Shown: in pieces, positions 1 through 7,192 of the stretch
Numbering within the stretch: position 1 is the first letter of the stretch
How the letters are laid out: each line of letters starts with the position of its first letter
Translations under genes and position numbers: made by a program
Notes under the pieces: model-generated
Databases searched by the model: none
Told to the model about the DNA's origin: nothing
The model's input: the letters and a program-made list of their open reading frames with translations, nothing else
Source of the DNA: Thermacetogenium sp. UBA5472
GTDB lineage: Bacteria; Bacillota; DSM-12270; Thermacetogeniales; Thermacetogeniaceae
NCBI GenBank assembly: GCA_002426495.1
Contig: DIQC01000088.1
Location: 1 to 26,097, forward strand
DNA: 26,097 bases
Direction: 5' to 3'

Positions 1-36
1 AAAGATGGAGTTTTTCTAAAAGAGGGAGAGGCATGA
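1..36 (+). CDS. 3' end of upstream gene, probably an ABC transporter subunit (partial)
   Basis: The first bases read in frame as K-D-G-V-F-L-K-E-G-E-A and end with TGA at 34-36, overlapping the ATG of the permease gene (ATGA). Such a 4-base overlap suggests translational coupling within one operon. The ending resembles the last strand of ABC ATP-binding proteins, which often finish with a D-G-hydrophobic stretch, and MacB-type permeases normally follow their ATPase. Only 11 residues are visible, so the identity is inferred mainly from context. Confidence 0.45.
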   Translation, partial: KDGVFLKEGEA

Positions 37-1223
37 ACTTCTATGAGCTGATCAGGTGCGCAATACTCAATTTGCGTGCCCATAAACTGAGAGTTTTCCT
101 GACGATGATCGGAATTATTATCGGTATCGCTTCAGTTGTAGCTATCCTTTCCCTCGGCGCCGGACTGCAGGCCCAGGTGAGCGACTCCACAGTCAGCGAG
201 AGCGTCAACACCCTTAGAGTGACCTTCGAGCCTGACGAACAGAGTATGATGCTGGAGGAGAACCCCTTCCACTATCAGGACTTCAGAGCCCTGGAGAACA
301 TCAATGGAGTAGAAAAAGTTGAACAGAGCAATGATATGTTCAGCGGCATGCTGGGCCTGAGCACAGAAGCGCAGTATTTCGCTCAGGAGGCCTATCTGAC
401 GCTTGAACTATATCGCAATCAGCGCCCGCCATTGGTGGCTGGAAGATTGATAACCGTCGAGGATAATGAATTCCAAAATTATGTGATCAATCTCTCCCAG
501 GAGCAGGCCAAACAGCTCTTTGGCGATGACCCAGTAGCGGGAATCGGCAAAGCGGTGAAGCTGGGCGGTCAGTTCTTCCAGGTCGTGGGCATTGTGGGCG
601 GGGGAGCAAACGAGCTGCTGGGAATGGATTTCAGCTACATACCCCAGTTTGCCGAAACACTGCTACAGGATGACTCAATGATTTTTTCCATCGACGTCAA
701 TGTGAGAGAGGGATATGATCAGGAAACGGTTTTCGCTGACGTCAGGGAAGAATTGCGGTACCAGCATCCCCAACTGCATGGCGACTACAAACAGGAGGAT
801 CCGACAAGCCTCGTCAGAGATCTGCAGCAGGTAATATCCTCGATCACCGGTTTCATCGCCCTGGTGACCGGGATCTCCCTCTTCGTTGGGGGCGTGGGAG
901 TGATGAACATCATGTATGTCTCCGTCACAGAGCGCCGCCGGGAGATAGGAATCCGCAGAGCTCTCGGCGCCAAGCCTGCAACCATCTTGCTGCAGTTTTT
1001 GGTGGAGGCGGTGTCAATCACCTTTTGCGGCGGCCTGATCGGGATCGGGGCAGGATACGGCATCTCCAAACTGATCGGAATATTTATTGAGCTGAAACCT
1101 GTGATGACAGCCGGTATCATGCTGCAGTCGTCAATCATCTGCATCGCGGTGGGTATCATCTTCGGCATCATCCCCGCTCGCCGGGCCTCCCGGATGGATC
1201 CTATAGAGGCGATTTATCGGTAA
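33..1223 (+). CDS. MacB/FtsX-type ABC transporter permease
   Basis: A 396-residue permease of the MacB type, which couples ATP hydrolysis by a partner ATPase to mechanical export or release of substrates at the membrane. Seen: one N-terminal membrane segment (about residues 18-42, containing MIGIIIGIASVVAI), a long extracytoplasmic domain (about 45-270), then three membrane segments in the FtsX core (about 270-385) with the typical R-R-R-E-I-G-I-R-R-A-L-G-A coupling motif after the second helix, ending P-A-R-R-A-S-R-M-D-P-I-E-A-I. The ATG is preceded by GGGAGAGG and overlaps the stop of the preceding gene. The length is normal for the family. The substrate cannot be told. Base composition seems slightly more GC-rich than the cdaA region downstream, which appears to be a separate unit. 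Confidence 0.88.
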   Translation: MNFYELIRCAILNLRAHKLRVFLTMIGIIIGIASVVAILSLGAGLQAQVSDSTVSESVNTLRVTFEPDEQSMMLEENPFHYQDFRALENINGVEKVEQSNDMFSGMLGLSTEAQYFAQEAYLTLELYRNQRPPLVAGRLITVEDNEFQNYVINLSQEQAKQLFGDDPVAGIGKAVKLGGQFFQVVGIVGGGANELLGMDFSYIPQFAETLLQDDSMIFSIDVNVREGYDQETVFADVREELRYQHPQLHGDYKQEDPTSLVRDLQQVISSITGFIALVTGISLFVGGVGVMNIMYVSVTERRREIGIRRALGAKPATILLQFLVEAVSITFCGGLIGIGAGYGISKLIGIFIELKPVMTAGIMLQSSIICIAVGIIFGIIPARRASRMDPIEAIYR

Positions 1224-1385
1224 TACTTGATCGCTTTAAGCTCTTGAGAGGGTAAACCCGTCAATTTTTTAACTTTTTCATAATCCATACCGTTGCTATA
1301 CAGGGTCTGCGTCACTTCTACTTCCTCTTTAATTCTCCTTCCAGCTTTGACCGTTGATGCTTTTTTGTGGCTATTTTCAATGGAA
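1214..1385 (-). pseudogene. Possible remnant of a gene 3' end
   Basis: On the minus strand, an open stretch ending at TAA (1216-1214) reads ...A-G-R-R-I-K-E-E-V-E-V-T-Q-T-L-Y and then S-N-G-M-D-Y-E-K-V-K-K-L-T-G-L-P-S-Q-E-L. The pattern of a helix, a G-hydrophobic-acidic step and a K-L-T-G-L-P/S-x-E-E/Q-hydrophobic helix is like the C-terminal tail of PD-(D/E)XK Rpn-type transposase-like proteins. No start codon or upstream domain is visible and it overlaps the permease stop, so at best it is a decayed fragment. The resemblance is from memory and weak. Confidence 0.25.
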
Positions 1386-1443
1386 GGTTCGGGATATTAC
1401 GCCAATGGCAAATCCCATGATACTAACTTTGTAGCCATATAAT

Positions 1444-1473
1444 TTGTCAGATCTACCCCTTGTAGTGTATATT
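1444..1473 (+). promoter_or_regulatory. Candidate sigma-A promoter for cdaA-cdaR
   Basis: TTGTCA (1444-1449) and TATATT (1468-1473) are separated by 18 bases, about 100 bases upstream of cdaA. The rest of the 1224-1573 intergenic region holds only the possible minus-strand remnant and AT-rich sequence; no clear terminator for the permease gene was seen. Confidence 0.35.
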
Positions 1474-1573
1474 TATATAAGATCTTTAATGGGCAGGCAC
1501 ATATGCTGCCATGGTTTTCCTGATCTATTAAAGATTAATTATGTAAGATGCCATCTACTAATAGGTGAAAAAT

Positions 1574-2374
1574 ATGTCCAGGTATTTAGCTTATTTAAAT
1601 TATATTGATGTGCGTACCATTATTGATATTCTCATCATTGCCTTTGTAATCTACAAGCTTCTCATGTGGATTAAAGGAACGCGGGCAGTGCAGCTTCTCA
1701 AAGGTTTGGCTGTGCTGTTGGTCGCCAGCGCATTGAGTGCCCAGTTCAACCTTACTACAATTAATTGGCTGTTGGAAAAGACATGGACAGCCCTGGCTAT
1801 TGCTCTTCCGGTTGTCTTTCAACCAGAACTGCGGCGGGCTTTGGAGCGGTTGGGAAGAGGCAGTTTTTTTGGGCGGCGGTCTGTTTTAGCTGAGGAAGAG
1901 GCTAGGGGTGTGGCACATAATGTGGCTCAGGCGGCTGAAAACCTTGCCCAGCGATATGTGGGGGCCTTATTGGTTTTTACAAGGGAGACAGGGCTGTTAG
2001 AATATGTGGAGAGCGGAGTCAAGATGGATGCCCTGCTATCTGAAGAAGCTTTAGTAAATATTTTTGAACCTTACACACCTCTTCATGATGGCGCAACTAT
2101 TATCGGTGGTAATCGGATTCTGGCTGCTGCCTGTTATCTGCCTTTGACTGAAAACCCTTTTATCAGTACAGAACTGGGTACAAGACATCGTGCCGCTCTT
2201 GGTATCACCGAACAGAGTGATGCTATTGCAGTGGTGGTATCAGAGGAAACAGGCACCATCTCATTGGCTGAAGGTGGCAAACTTATGCGAGGACTAAGAA
2301 AGGGAGACTTGGAACAGAAATTGAAGGATCTTCTGGGTCCTGGGCAGGATAGTGAAAGAAATGAAAGACGCTAA
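1574..2374 (+). CDS. cdaA: Diadenylate cyclase CdaA
   Basis: Makes the second messenger c-di-AMP from two ATP at the inner face of the membrane. Seen: hydrophobic N-terminal segments (about residues 14-33, 40-58 and 66-84), then a DisA_N (DAC) domain with the two signature motifs D-G-A (residues 172-174) and R-H-R (204-206), followed by G-T-I-S-L-A-E-G-G. The protein is 266 residues, the usual length for CdaA (about 270). The ATG at 1574 was chosen because AGGTG lies 6 bases upstream; an in-frame GTG at 1565 lies within that site. cdaR overlaps its 3' end, and glmM and glmS follow, which is the conserved cdaA-cdaR-glmM-glmS order of Firmicutes. In that group CdaR and GlmM bind CdaA and modulate its activity. 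Confidence 0.95.
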   Translation: MSRYLAYLNYIDVRTIIDILIIAFVIYKLLMWIKGTRAVQLLKGLAVLLVASALSAQFNLTTINWLLEKTWTALAIALPVVFQPELRRALERLGRGSFFGRRSVLAEEEARGVAHNVAQAAENLAQRYVGALLVFTRETGLLEYVESGVKMDALLSEEALVNIFEPYTPLHDGATIIGGNRILAAACYLPLTENPFISTELGTRHRAALGITEQSDAIAVVVSEETGTISLAEGGKLMRGLRKGDLEQKLKDLLGPGQDSERNERR

Positions 2375-3356
2375 GCTGTACAAGTGGTTTGTGCGCAATA
2401 ATATCGGATATAAGCTTGTGGCTGTTTTTTTGGCCATTATGCTCTGGTATTATGTTGCCGGACAGCGTAACCCGATTGTCGAACGTAGTTATACCGTGCC
2501 TGTGACTGTGCAGAGCATTTCTTCTGATCGTTTGCTGGTTTCATCCCTCCCTGAGGTGCGGGTCACTGCTAAAGGGATGAGGAGTATTATGAATGGCATC
2601 AGTAAAGATGATTTCCGAGCTTATGTGGTAATTCCTGAACAGGATGCGGGTGAAAAAGTATTTCCGGTACAGGTAGAGGTTCCCTCCGGTGTTCAGGTCG
2701 TTAGCATCTCTCCTGAGAGGGTCACAGTTGAGCTGGATGTACTGACAGAAAAGCAGGTGCCTGTGCGGGTACTGGTGCGCGGTGAGACAGCTACCGGTTT
2801 CACATATAAAGACCCAACTGTTACCCCTGAACAAGTTACATTAAAGGGGCCAGGCCGTCTATTGGATGAAATTACAGATGTGCAGGCTATAGTCGAAGTC
2901 AATGGGGCGCAGAATGATATTAGCCGGCAGGTGAAGATACAACTGGCGAATAATGATCAGGTAACAGTTACACCTGACATTGTACAGGTGCAGCTTCCTG
3001 TGGTGACCAGCGGCCCTGTTAAAACCGTAGCACTGGCTGTTGCTGTTGAGGGGAAAGTAGCTGAAGGGTTCGAAGTGAAGAGCCAAAGTGTAGAACCAGG
3101 CAATCTCCGGGTGACTGGTCCCCAACAAGTAATGGATAATCTCCAAGAGATACGCACTCGGCCTGTTGACCTGAGTGGTGCTCAGGGTACTATCTCCAGA
3201 GAAGTTGAATTGGTGCTTCCAGATGGGGTAGTATCCCTAGGGCGAACCAGGGTAAGGGTAACTATTGTTATCGAGCCTGTTGAGGTTGCCGAACCTCCTG
3301 AGGAAGATCAGTTGCCAGGTCCGGATGGTGAGGAGGAGCAATTATCAGATCAATAG
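2361..3356 (+). CDS. cdaR: CdaR, YbbR-domain regulator of CdaA
   Basis: A membrane-anchored extracytoplasmic protein that binds and regulates the diadenylate cyclase in related bacteria. Seen: one N-terminal membrane segment (about residues 14-35), then three YbbR repeats of roughly 80-90 residues (about 45-125, 130-215 and 220-308). Each has V-P-V-type beta strands, and two have the turn V-x-P-E/G-x-(V/L)-x-(L/V)-x-G-P. It ends in an acidic, proline-rich tail. The ATG at 2361 overlaps cdaA by 14 bases; an alternative GTG at 2352 has AGGA only 2 bases upstream, so the ATG seems more likely, though this is not certain. It is co-transcribed with cdaA. Confidence 0.92.
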   Translation: MKDAKLYKWFVRNNIGYKLVAVFLAIMLWYYVAGQRNPIVERSYTVPVTVQSISSDRLLVSSLPEVRVTAKGMRSIMNGISKDDFRAYVVIPEQDAGEKVFPVQVEVPSGVQVVSISPERVTVELDVLTEKQVPVRVLVRGETATGFTYKDPTVTPEQVTLKGPGRLLDEITDVQAIVEVNGAQNDISRQVKIQLANNDQVTVTPDIVQVQLPVVTSGPVKTVALAVAVEGKVAEGFEVKSQSVEPGNLRVTGPQQVMDNLQEIRTRPVDLSGAQGTISREVELVLPDGVVSLGRTRVRVTIVIEPVEVAEPPEEDQLPGPDGEEEQLSDQ

Positions 3357-3370
3357 AATAATGATATAAT
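3342..3370 (+). promoter_or_regulatory. Candidate promoter for glmM
   Basis: TTATCA (3342-3347), a 17-base spacer and a perfect TATAAT (3365-3370), with TG one base before the -10 (extended -10). It overlaps the end of cdaR and could give glmM transcription independent of cdaA-cdaR. Confidence 0.55.
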
Positions 3371-3403
3371 ATTGAAGGTTATTTTAACGGATAGTGTCAC
3401 TTA

Positions 3404-3437
3404 ACTTAGAGTAGATCGCACAGCTTCTACTCTAAGT
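3404..3437 (+). repeat. Perfect 12-bp inverted repeat ahead of glmM
   Basis: ACTTAGAGTAGA (3404-3415) and TCTACTCTAAGT (3426-3437) are perfect reverse complements around a 10-base loop. No T-run follows, so it is not a standard terminator. It lies between the candidate promoter and the glmM ribosome binding site, so it would form in the glmM 5' leader: a possible operator or RNA stem. Confidence 0.6.
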
Positions 3438-3482
3438 AATGACTAAGAACCAGCTTCAATCGGGAGGAGGATACACAGAGGG

Positions 3483-4838
3483 ATGGCTAGACTTTTTGGA
3501 ACAGATGGAGTGCGGGGTATTGCTAATCAGGAATTGACCCCGGATCTTGCTTATAAATTGGGTAAAGCCGGTGCATATGTTCTTGGCCGGCAGGGAAAGC
3601 GGCCGCTGCTGGCTATCGGTAAGGACACCCGGATTTCAGGTGATATGCTGGAGGCTGCCTTGACAGCTGGAATATTATCTGTCGGTGGTGACTGCTTACA
3701 TGTGGGTGTGATCACTACCCCTGGTCTGGCTTATGTGACACGTTCTTATGGATGCAGTGCAGGAATTGTCATTTCTGCTTCACATAATCCGGTAGCAGAT
3801 AATGGGATAAAGTTTTTTGCAGCTGATGGTTATAAGCTGCCTGATTCTGTGGAGGAAGAGATTGAAAACCTTGTTTTGAATAATTATGATTTTCCCTGTC
3901 CCACTGGAGAGGGTGTGGGGCGTGTTATTGATGACATAGCGGCTGTAGAGAAATATTTCGCTTTTCTAAAGAAGGAGCTCAGTGTGGATTTGCGTGGTTT
4001 GCAGATCGTGATTGATTGTGCTAATGGCTCCGCATCAGGGATCGCTCCCCGCCTTTTTAAAGAACTGGGAGCAACTGTAACAGTTCTGCATAGTGAACCT
4101 GACGGTATCAATATCAATGAAAATTGCGGGTCTACACACATAGAGTCATTAGAAAGAGAAGTAACAGCCAGGGAAGCTGATTTAGGGTTGGCTTTTGATG
4201 GTGATGCTGATCGCTTGCTTGCTGTTGATGAACAGGGGAATCTAGTAGACGGGGATCAGATCATGGTGATCTGCGGCCTTGACCGAAAGCGAAAGGGCAC
4301 ACTGAAGGACAACAAAGTCACTGTAACAGTGATGAGCAACCTGGGACTCAAAGAGGCATTTCAAAAAGAAGGGGTCACAGTAACAGAAACAAAAGTGGGG
4401 GATCGCTACATTATGGAGGAGTTGCGCCAAAATGGTGGGGTGTTCGGTGGAGAACAGTCCGGTCATATCATCTTCCTGGAATATTCAACAACAGGTGATG
4501 GGCTGGTTACTGCCTTGGAACTGCTGCGGGTGGTCCAGGATACAGGACAGCCACTTTCCCTTCTGGCTGCACAGATGAGACGCTTCCCTCAGGTTTTGGT
4601 CAATGTTCGAGTTAAAAACAAAGAGGCACTGCATAGCAACGCCCAAGTGCAACAGGCTATCAAGCATGCAGAAGAACACCTGCAAGGGCAGGGAAGAATT
4701 TTGGTGCGTCCCTCTGGGACTGAACCATTGGTCAGGGTTATGGGGGAAGCCTTGGACGAATTCAAACTAAAGGAAGTGGTTGATGAATTGAGCAGAATTA
4801 TCGAAGAGAAACTCGGCTGTGTTTTAGTGAAAAGGTAA
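3483..4838 (+). CDS. glmM: Phosphoglucosamine mutase GlmM
   Basis: Interconverts glucosamine-6-phosphate and glucosamine-1-phosphate on the way to UDP-GlcNAc for peptidoglycan. It also binds and inhibits CdaA in Firmicutes. Seen: N-terminal M-A-R-L-F-G-T-D-G-V-R-G; phosphoserine loop I-S-A-S-H-N-P with catalytic Ser100; metal-binding loop D-G-D-A-D-R; sugar loop G-G-E-Q-S-G-H; C-terminal phosphate loop R-P-S-G-T-E-P. The length of 451 residues is normal (about 445-450). GGGAGGAGG lies upstream with a rather long 12-base gap to the ATG, but the family start is unambiguous. All key residues are present. It sits between cdaR and the glmS ribozyme. Confidence 0.97.
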   Translation: MARLFGTDGVRGIANQELTPDLAYKLGKAGAYVLGRQGKRPLLAIGKDTRISGDMLEAALTAGILSVGGDCLHVGVITTPGLAYVTRSYGCSAGIVISASHNPVADNGIKFFAADGYKLPDSVEEEIENLVLNNYDFPCPTGEGVGRVIDDIAAVEKYFAFLKKELSVDLRGLQIVIDCANGSASGIAPRLFKELGATVTVLHSEPDGININENCGSTHIESLEREVTAREADLGLAFDGDADRLLAVDEQGNLVDGDQIMVICGLDRKRKGTLKDNKVTVTVMSNLGLKEAFQKEGVTVTETKVGDRYIMEELRQNGGVFGGEQSGHIIFLEYSTTGDGLVTALELLRVVQDTGQPLSLLAAQMRRFPQVLVNVRVKNKEALHSNAQVQQAIKHAEEHLQGQGRILVRPSGTEPLVRVMGEALDEFKLKEVVDELSRIIEEKLGCVLVKR

Positions 4839-4933
4839 ATGAAAATGGTGGAATGTAGGTTTAATTTGTGTTAGACGACACAGCGTTGTCTTAATAAAAT
4901 AGTTAATCTTCCACGCAAATAAAGCTGTTCTCT

Positions 4934-4939
4934 TATAAT
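4934..4939 (+). promoter_or_regulatory. Possible -10 element of glmS
   Basis: A perfect TATAAT lies just before the ribozyme. If used, transcription would start only a few bases upstream of the self-cleavage site. No convincing -35 sequence is present at 16-18 bases. The preceding bases 4839-4933 contain a weak stem (AGACGAC/GTTGTCT, about 4873-4891) and no clear terminator. Confidence 0.3.
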
Positions 4940-4946
4940 AGTGACC

Positions 4947-5105
4947 TTTCAAGCGCCAGGACCAGCTTATTTCTTGCTGGTTGACGAGGAAGGGGTTAAT
5001 CGAATTTTTCGGCGGATGCCCCTCGGCGAACCACTGCCGTCAGAATGTCCTGAAAAGCGGAGAGTAATCTCTGTCACAAAGGGGTGTTCAGTGGTACCGC
5101 GTGGG
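4947..5105 (+). ncRNA. glmS ribozyme (glucosamine-6-phosphate riboswitch)
   Basis: The 5' leader of glmS carries the ribozyme core: the cleavage-site context A-A|G-C-G-C-C (predicted cut between 4952 and 4953), a P1-type hairpin (CCAGC/GCTGG, 4962-4980), the conserved TTGACGAGGAAGGGGTTAAT segment (4981-5000) and TCGGCGGATGCCCCTCGGCG (5009-5028), and a closing stem CCACTG (5031-5036) with CAGTGG (5089-5094). In known examples, glucosamine-6-phosphate acts as cofactor for self-cleavage and the cut mRNA is degraded, giving feedback control of GlmS. The assignment rests on recognised conserved blocks; exact ends are approximate. Confidence 0.93.
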
Positions 5106-5126
5106 AGGACCAAAGGAGGAGTACAC

Positions 5127-6953
5127 TTGAGCGGTATTGTCGGATATCTTGGTAAACAGGACGCGGTTTCAGTTTTATTTAAAGGCTTGCAAACACTGGA
5201 ATATCACGGCTATGATTCAGTGGGATTGGCTGTTATAGAAGGGGGAATCCTCAAGGCCTATAAAAAAGCGGATGAGATTGCTGCTTTGGAGAAGGAAATG
5301 AAAGATGTCTGCCATTCCCAGATCGGGGTCGGCCATATTCGTTTGGCTACTCATGGTGCCCCTATTGAAAACAATGCACATCCCCATTGTGACTGTACAG
5401 GGAAATTTGCGGTGGTGCATAATGGGATCATCGAAAACTTCCATGAACTGCGAAGTAAATTAGAGAGAAAAGGGCACCAGTTCACTTCAGAAACCGATTC
5501 AGAAGTTATTGCACACTTGGTAGAGGATGCTTATCAGGGCGATCTGCTCTCTGCGCTGGGCAGTGCCCTGGATCAGATGCGGGGTTCTTATGCTTTGATA
5601 GTGCTCAGCGAACACCACCCCGATCACCTGGTAGCTGCCCGCAAAAACAACCCGCTTATCGTAGGTCTTGGCCAAGGGGAGAACTTCCTGGCTTCTGATG
5701 TGCCGGCATTACTTCCCTTTACAAGGGATGTCTATTATATTGATGATGGAGAAGTGGTGGATATTACCCTGGAGAGTGTGCGGGTATTTGATGAAAAAGG
5801 CAGTCCGGCGGACAAGCAAGCCTGTCATGTGGACTGGGATGTCAGTGCGGCAGAACGGGGCGGCTATCCACACTTTATGCTTAAAGAGATCCATGAACAG
5901 CCCCAGGTTCTGCGGAATACCCTGGGGAGCAGGATCACACCTGCTGGGGATGATATAAATTTTAAGGACATTAAACTGACCCCAGAGGAGATGCGGGGTA
6001 TTTCCAAGATAGTGATCACCGCCTGCGGCACCTCTTACCATGCCGGATTGGTGGGTAAACAGTTGCTGGAAAAGTGGGCGAAGATCCCGGTAGATGTTGA
6101 ACTTGCTTCAGAATTCAGGTATCGGGATCCCCTAGTCGGCCCAGACTGCCTGGTTATCGTCATCAGCCAATCTGGTGAGACCTCAGATACACTGGCTGCG
6201 CTCCGAGAAGCCCGGGAGAAGGGATGCAGGATATTGGCTATCACCAATGTGGTGGGGAGTACCATCACAAGAGAAGCTGATGAAGTAATCTACACCTGGG
6301 CGGGACAAGAGATCTCTATCGCCTCTACCAAGGCTTATACAGCTCAGGTACTGGTCATGTATCTGCTGGCGATGCTATTTGCCAGAGAGCGAGGAACAAT
6401 GAATGGTGAACAGGCAAAGGGTATCATTACAGCTCTAAGGCAGGTGCCAGACTGGATTGAAGAAGTATTGGAGCAAAAGGAAGCCATTCAGAAAATTGCC
6501 GGACATTACCACACCTGTGAAGACTTCTTCTACCTGGGGCGGGGCCTGGACTGGGCAGTTGCTCTGGAAGGTGCACTCAAGCTGAAAGAGACTTCATATA
6601 TACATGCTGAAGCCTATGCAGCAGGGGAACTGAAGCACGGACCCCTTGCCCTGATTACAGAAGATGTACCAGTGCTTGCTCTGGCCACACAGGAAGGCCT
6701 CTTGGAGAAAATGGTCAGCAATATAAGAGGTGTTAAAGCACGGCAGGGATCAGTTATCGGTGTCACACTAGGACAGTGCGACCTGGTCGATGAAGCCTGT
6801 GACCACATCATCAGGCTGCCTGCTGCTCCTTCATTTGTGAGCCCGCTGCTGTCTGTTGTTGCTCTACAGCTCTTCGCCTATTACATGTCCTGCGCCCGTG
6901 GCTGTAATGTAGATAAGCCTCGCAACTTGACGAAGAGTGTGACTGTGGAGTAG
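5127..6953 (+). CDS. glmS: Glutamine--fructose-6-phosphate aminotransferase (isomerizing), Cys1 replaced by Ser
   Basis: Makes glucosamine-6-phosphate from fructose-6-phosphate and glutamine nitrogen. The TTG start at 5127 has AAAGGAGGA 6 bases upstream and gives 608 residues, the family's normal length; an upstream in-frame GTG at 4941 would translate the ribozyme and is rejected. Seen: class II glutaminase domain (about 1-225), two SIS domains (about 285-425 and 455-600) with C-G-T-S-Y-H-A-G, S-Q-S-G-E-T, A-S-T-K-A-Y-T and E-A-Y-A-A-G-E-L-K-H-G-P, and a proper C-terminus N-L-T-K-S-V-T-V-E. Odd: the invariant second codon is AGC (Ser), not Cys, so the nucleophile is missing. In E. coli numbering Arg26 is His and Trp74 is Leu. 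Arg73, Thr76, His77, the N-G pair and Asp123 are retained. The isomerase half looks fully functional. The enzyme may be ammonia-dependent or use a weak Ser nucleophile; that is inference. Confidence 0.93.
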   Translation: MSGIVGYLGKQDAVSVLFKGLQTLEYHGYDSVGLAVIEGGILKAYKKADEIAALEKEMKDVCHSQIGVGHIRLATHGAPIENNAHPHCDCTGKFAVVHNGIIENFHELRSKLERKGHQFTSETDSEVIAHLVEDAYQGDLLSALGSALDQMRGSYALIVLSEHHPDHLVAARKNNPLIVGLGQGENFLASDVPALLPFTRDVYYIDDGEVVDITLESVRVFDEKGSPADKQACHVDWDVSAAERGGYPHFMLKEIHEQPQVLRNTLGSRITPAGDDINFKDIKLTPEEMRGISKIVITACGTSYHAGLVGKQLLEKWAKIPVDVELASEFRYRDPLVGPDCLVIVISQSGETSDTLAALREAREKGCRILAITNVVGSTITREADEVIYTWAGQEISIASTKAYTAQVLVMYLLAMLFARERGTMNGEQAKGIITALRQVPDWIEEVLEQKEAIQKIAGHYHTCEDFFYLGRGLDWAVALEGALKLKETSYIHAEAYAAGELKHGPLALITEDVPVLALATQEGLLEKMVSNIRGVKARQGSVIGVTLGQCDLVDEACDHIIRLPAAPSFVSPLLSVVALQLFAYYMSCARGCNVDKPRNLTKSVTVE

Positions 6954-7023
6954 GGGAGGGCAGAAATTACGCTTGGTTTAGGGTTAGTTGGAGCATTAAC
7001 TCTTGACGGAGTTGTAGTAAGAC

Positions 7024-7050
7024 AGGCCTGTCTGTCGGACTGACAGGCCT
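7024..7050 (+). terminator. 9-bp stem-loop after glmS
   Basis: AGGCCTGTC (7024-7032) and GACAGGCCT (7042-7050) pair perfectly around a 9-base loop, 70 bases after the glmS stop. There is no T-run on the + side, so it may be a weak or factor-assisted terminator or an mRNA-protecting stem. The rest of the gap to pdxS holds only the promoter below. Confidence 0.45.
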
Positions 7051-7123
7051 TCAAGCATGGGGAGTATGTCAAATAAGCTTCTATGATGCAAGATGGGTGA
7101 ACCGGAACGGACTTTCGGTCTGC

Positions 7124-7152
7124 TTGTTAATAGTAAGTAAATGGTGTAAAAT
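7124..7152 (+). promoter_or_regulatory. Candidate promoter for pdxS
   Basis: TTGTTA (7124-7129), 17 bases, TAAAAT (7147-7152), about 40 bases before the pdxS start. Confidence 0.5.
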
Positions 7153-7192
7153 ATTTTAATGAGTTGAGCTGAATTGAATGGAGGAGAATTTA

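Noticed and set aside
2541..3157. Minus-strand frames inside cdaR
   Set aside because: Repetitive Thr/Val-rich shadows of the YbbR repeats with no start signals.
5089..5101. T-box-like motif (GTGGTACCGCG) ahead of glmS
   Set aside because: It matches the T-box antiterminator core, but part of it is the closing stem of the ribozyme. There is no specifier stem-loop and no terminator before the gene, so coincidence is more likely.
4941..5126. N-terminal extension of GlmS from the GTG at 4941
   Set aside because: The extension would translate the glmS ribozyme; the family N-terminus and a good ribosome binding site both point to TTG 5127.
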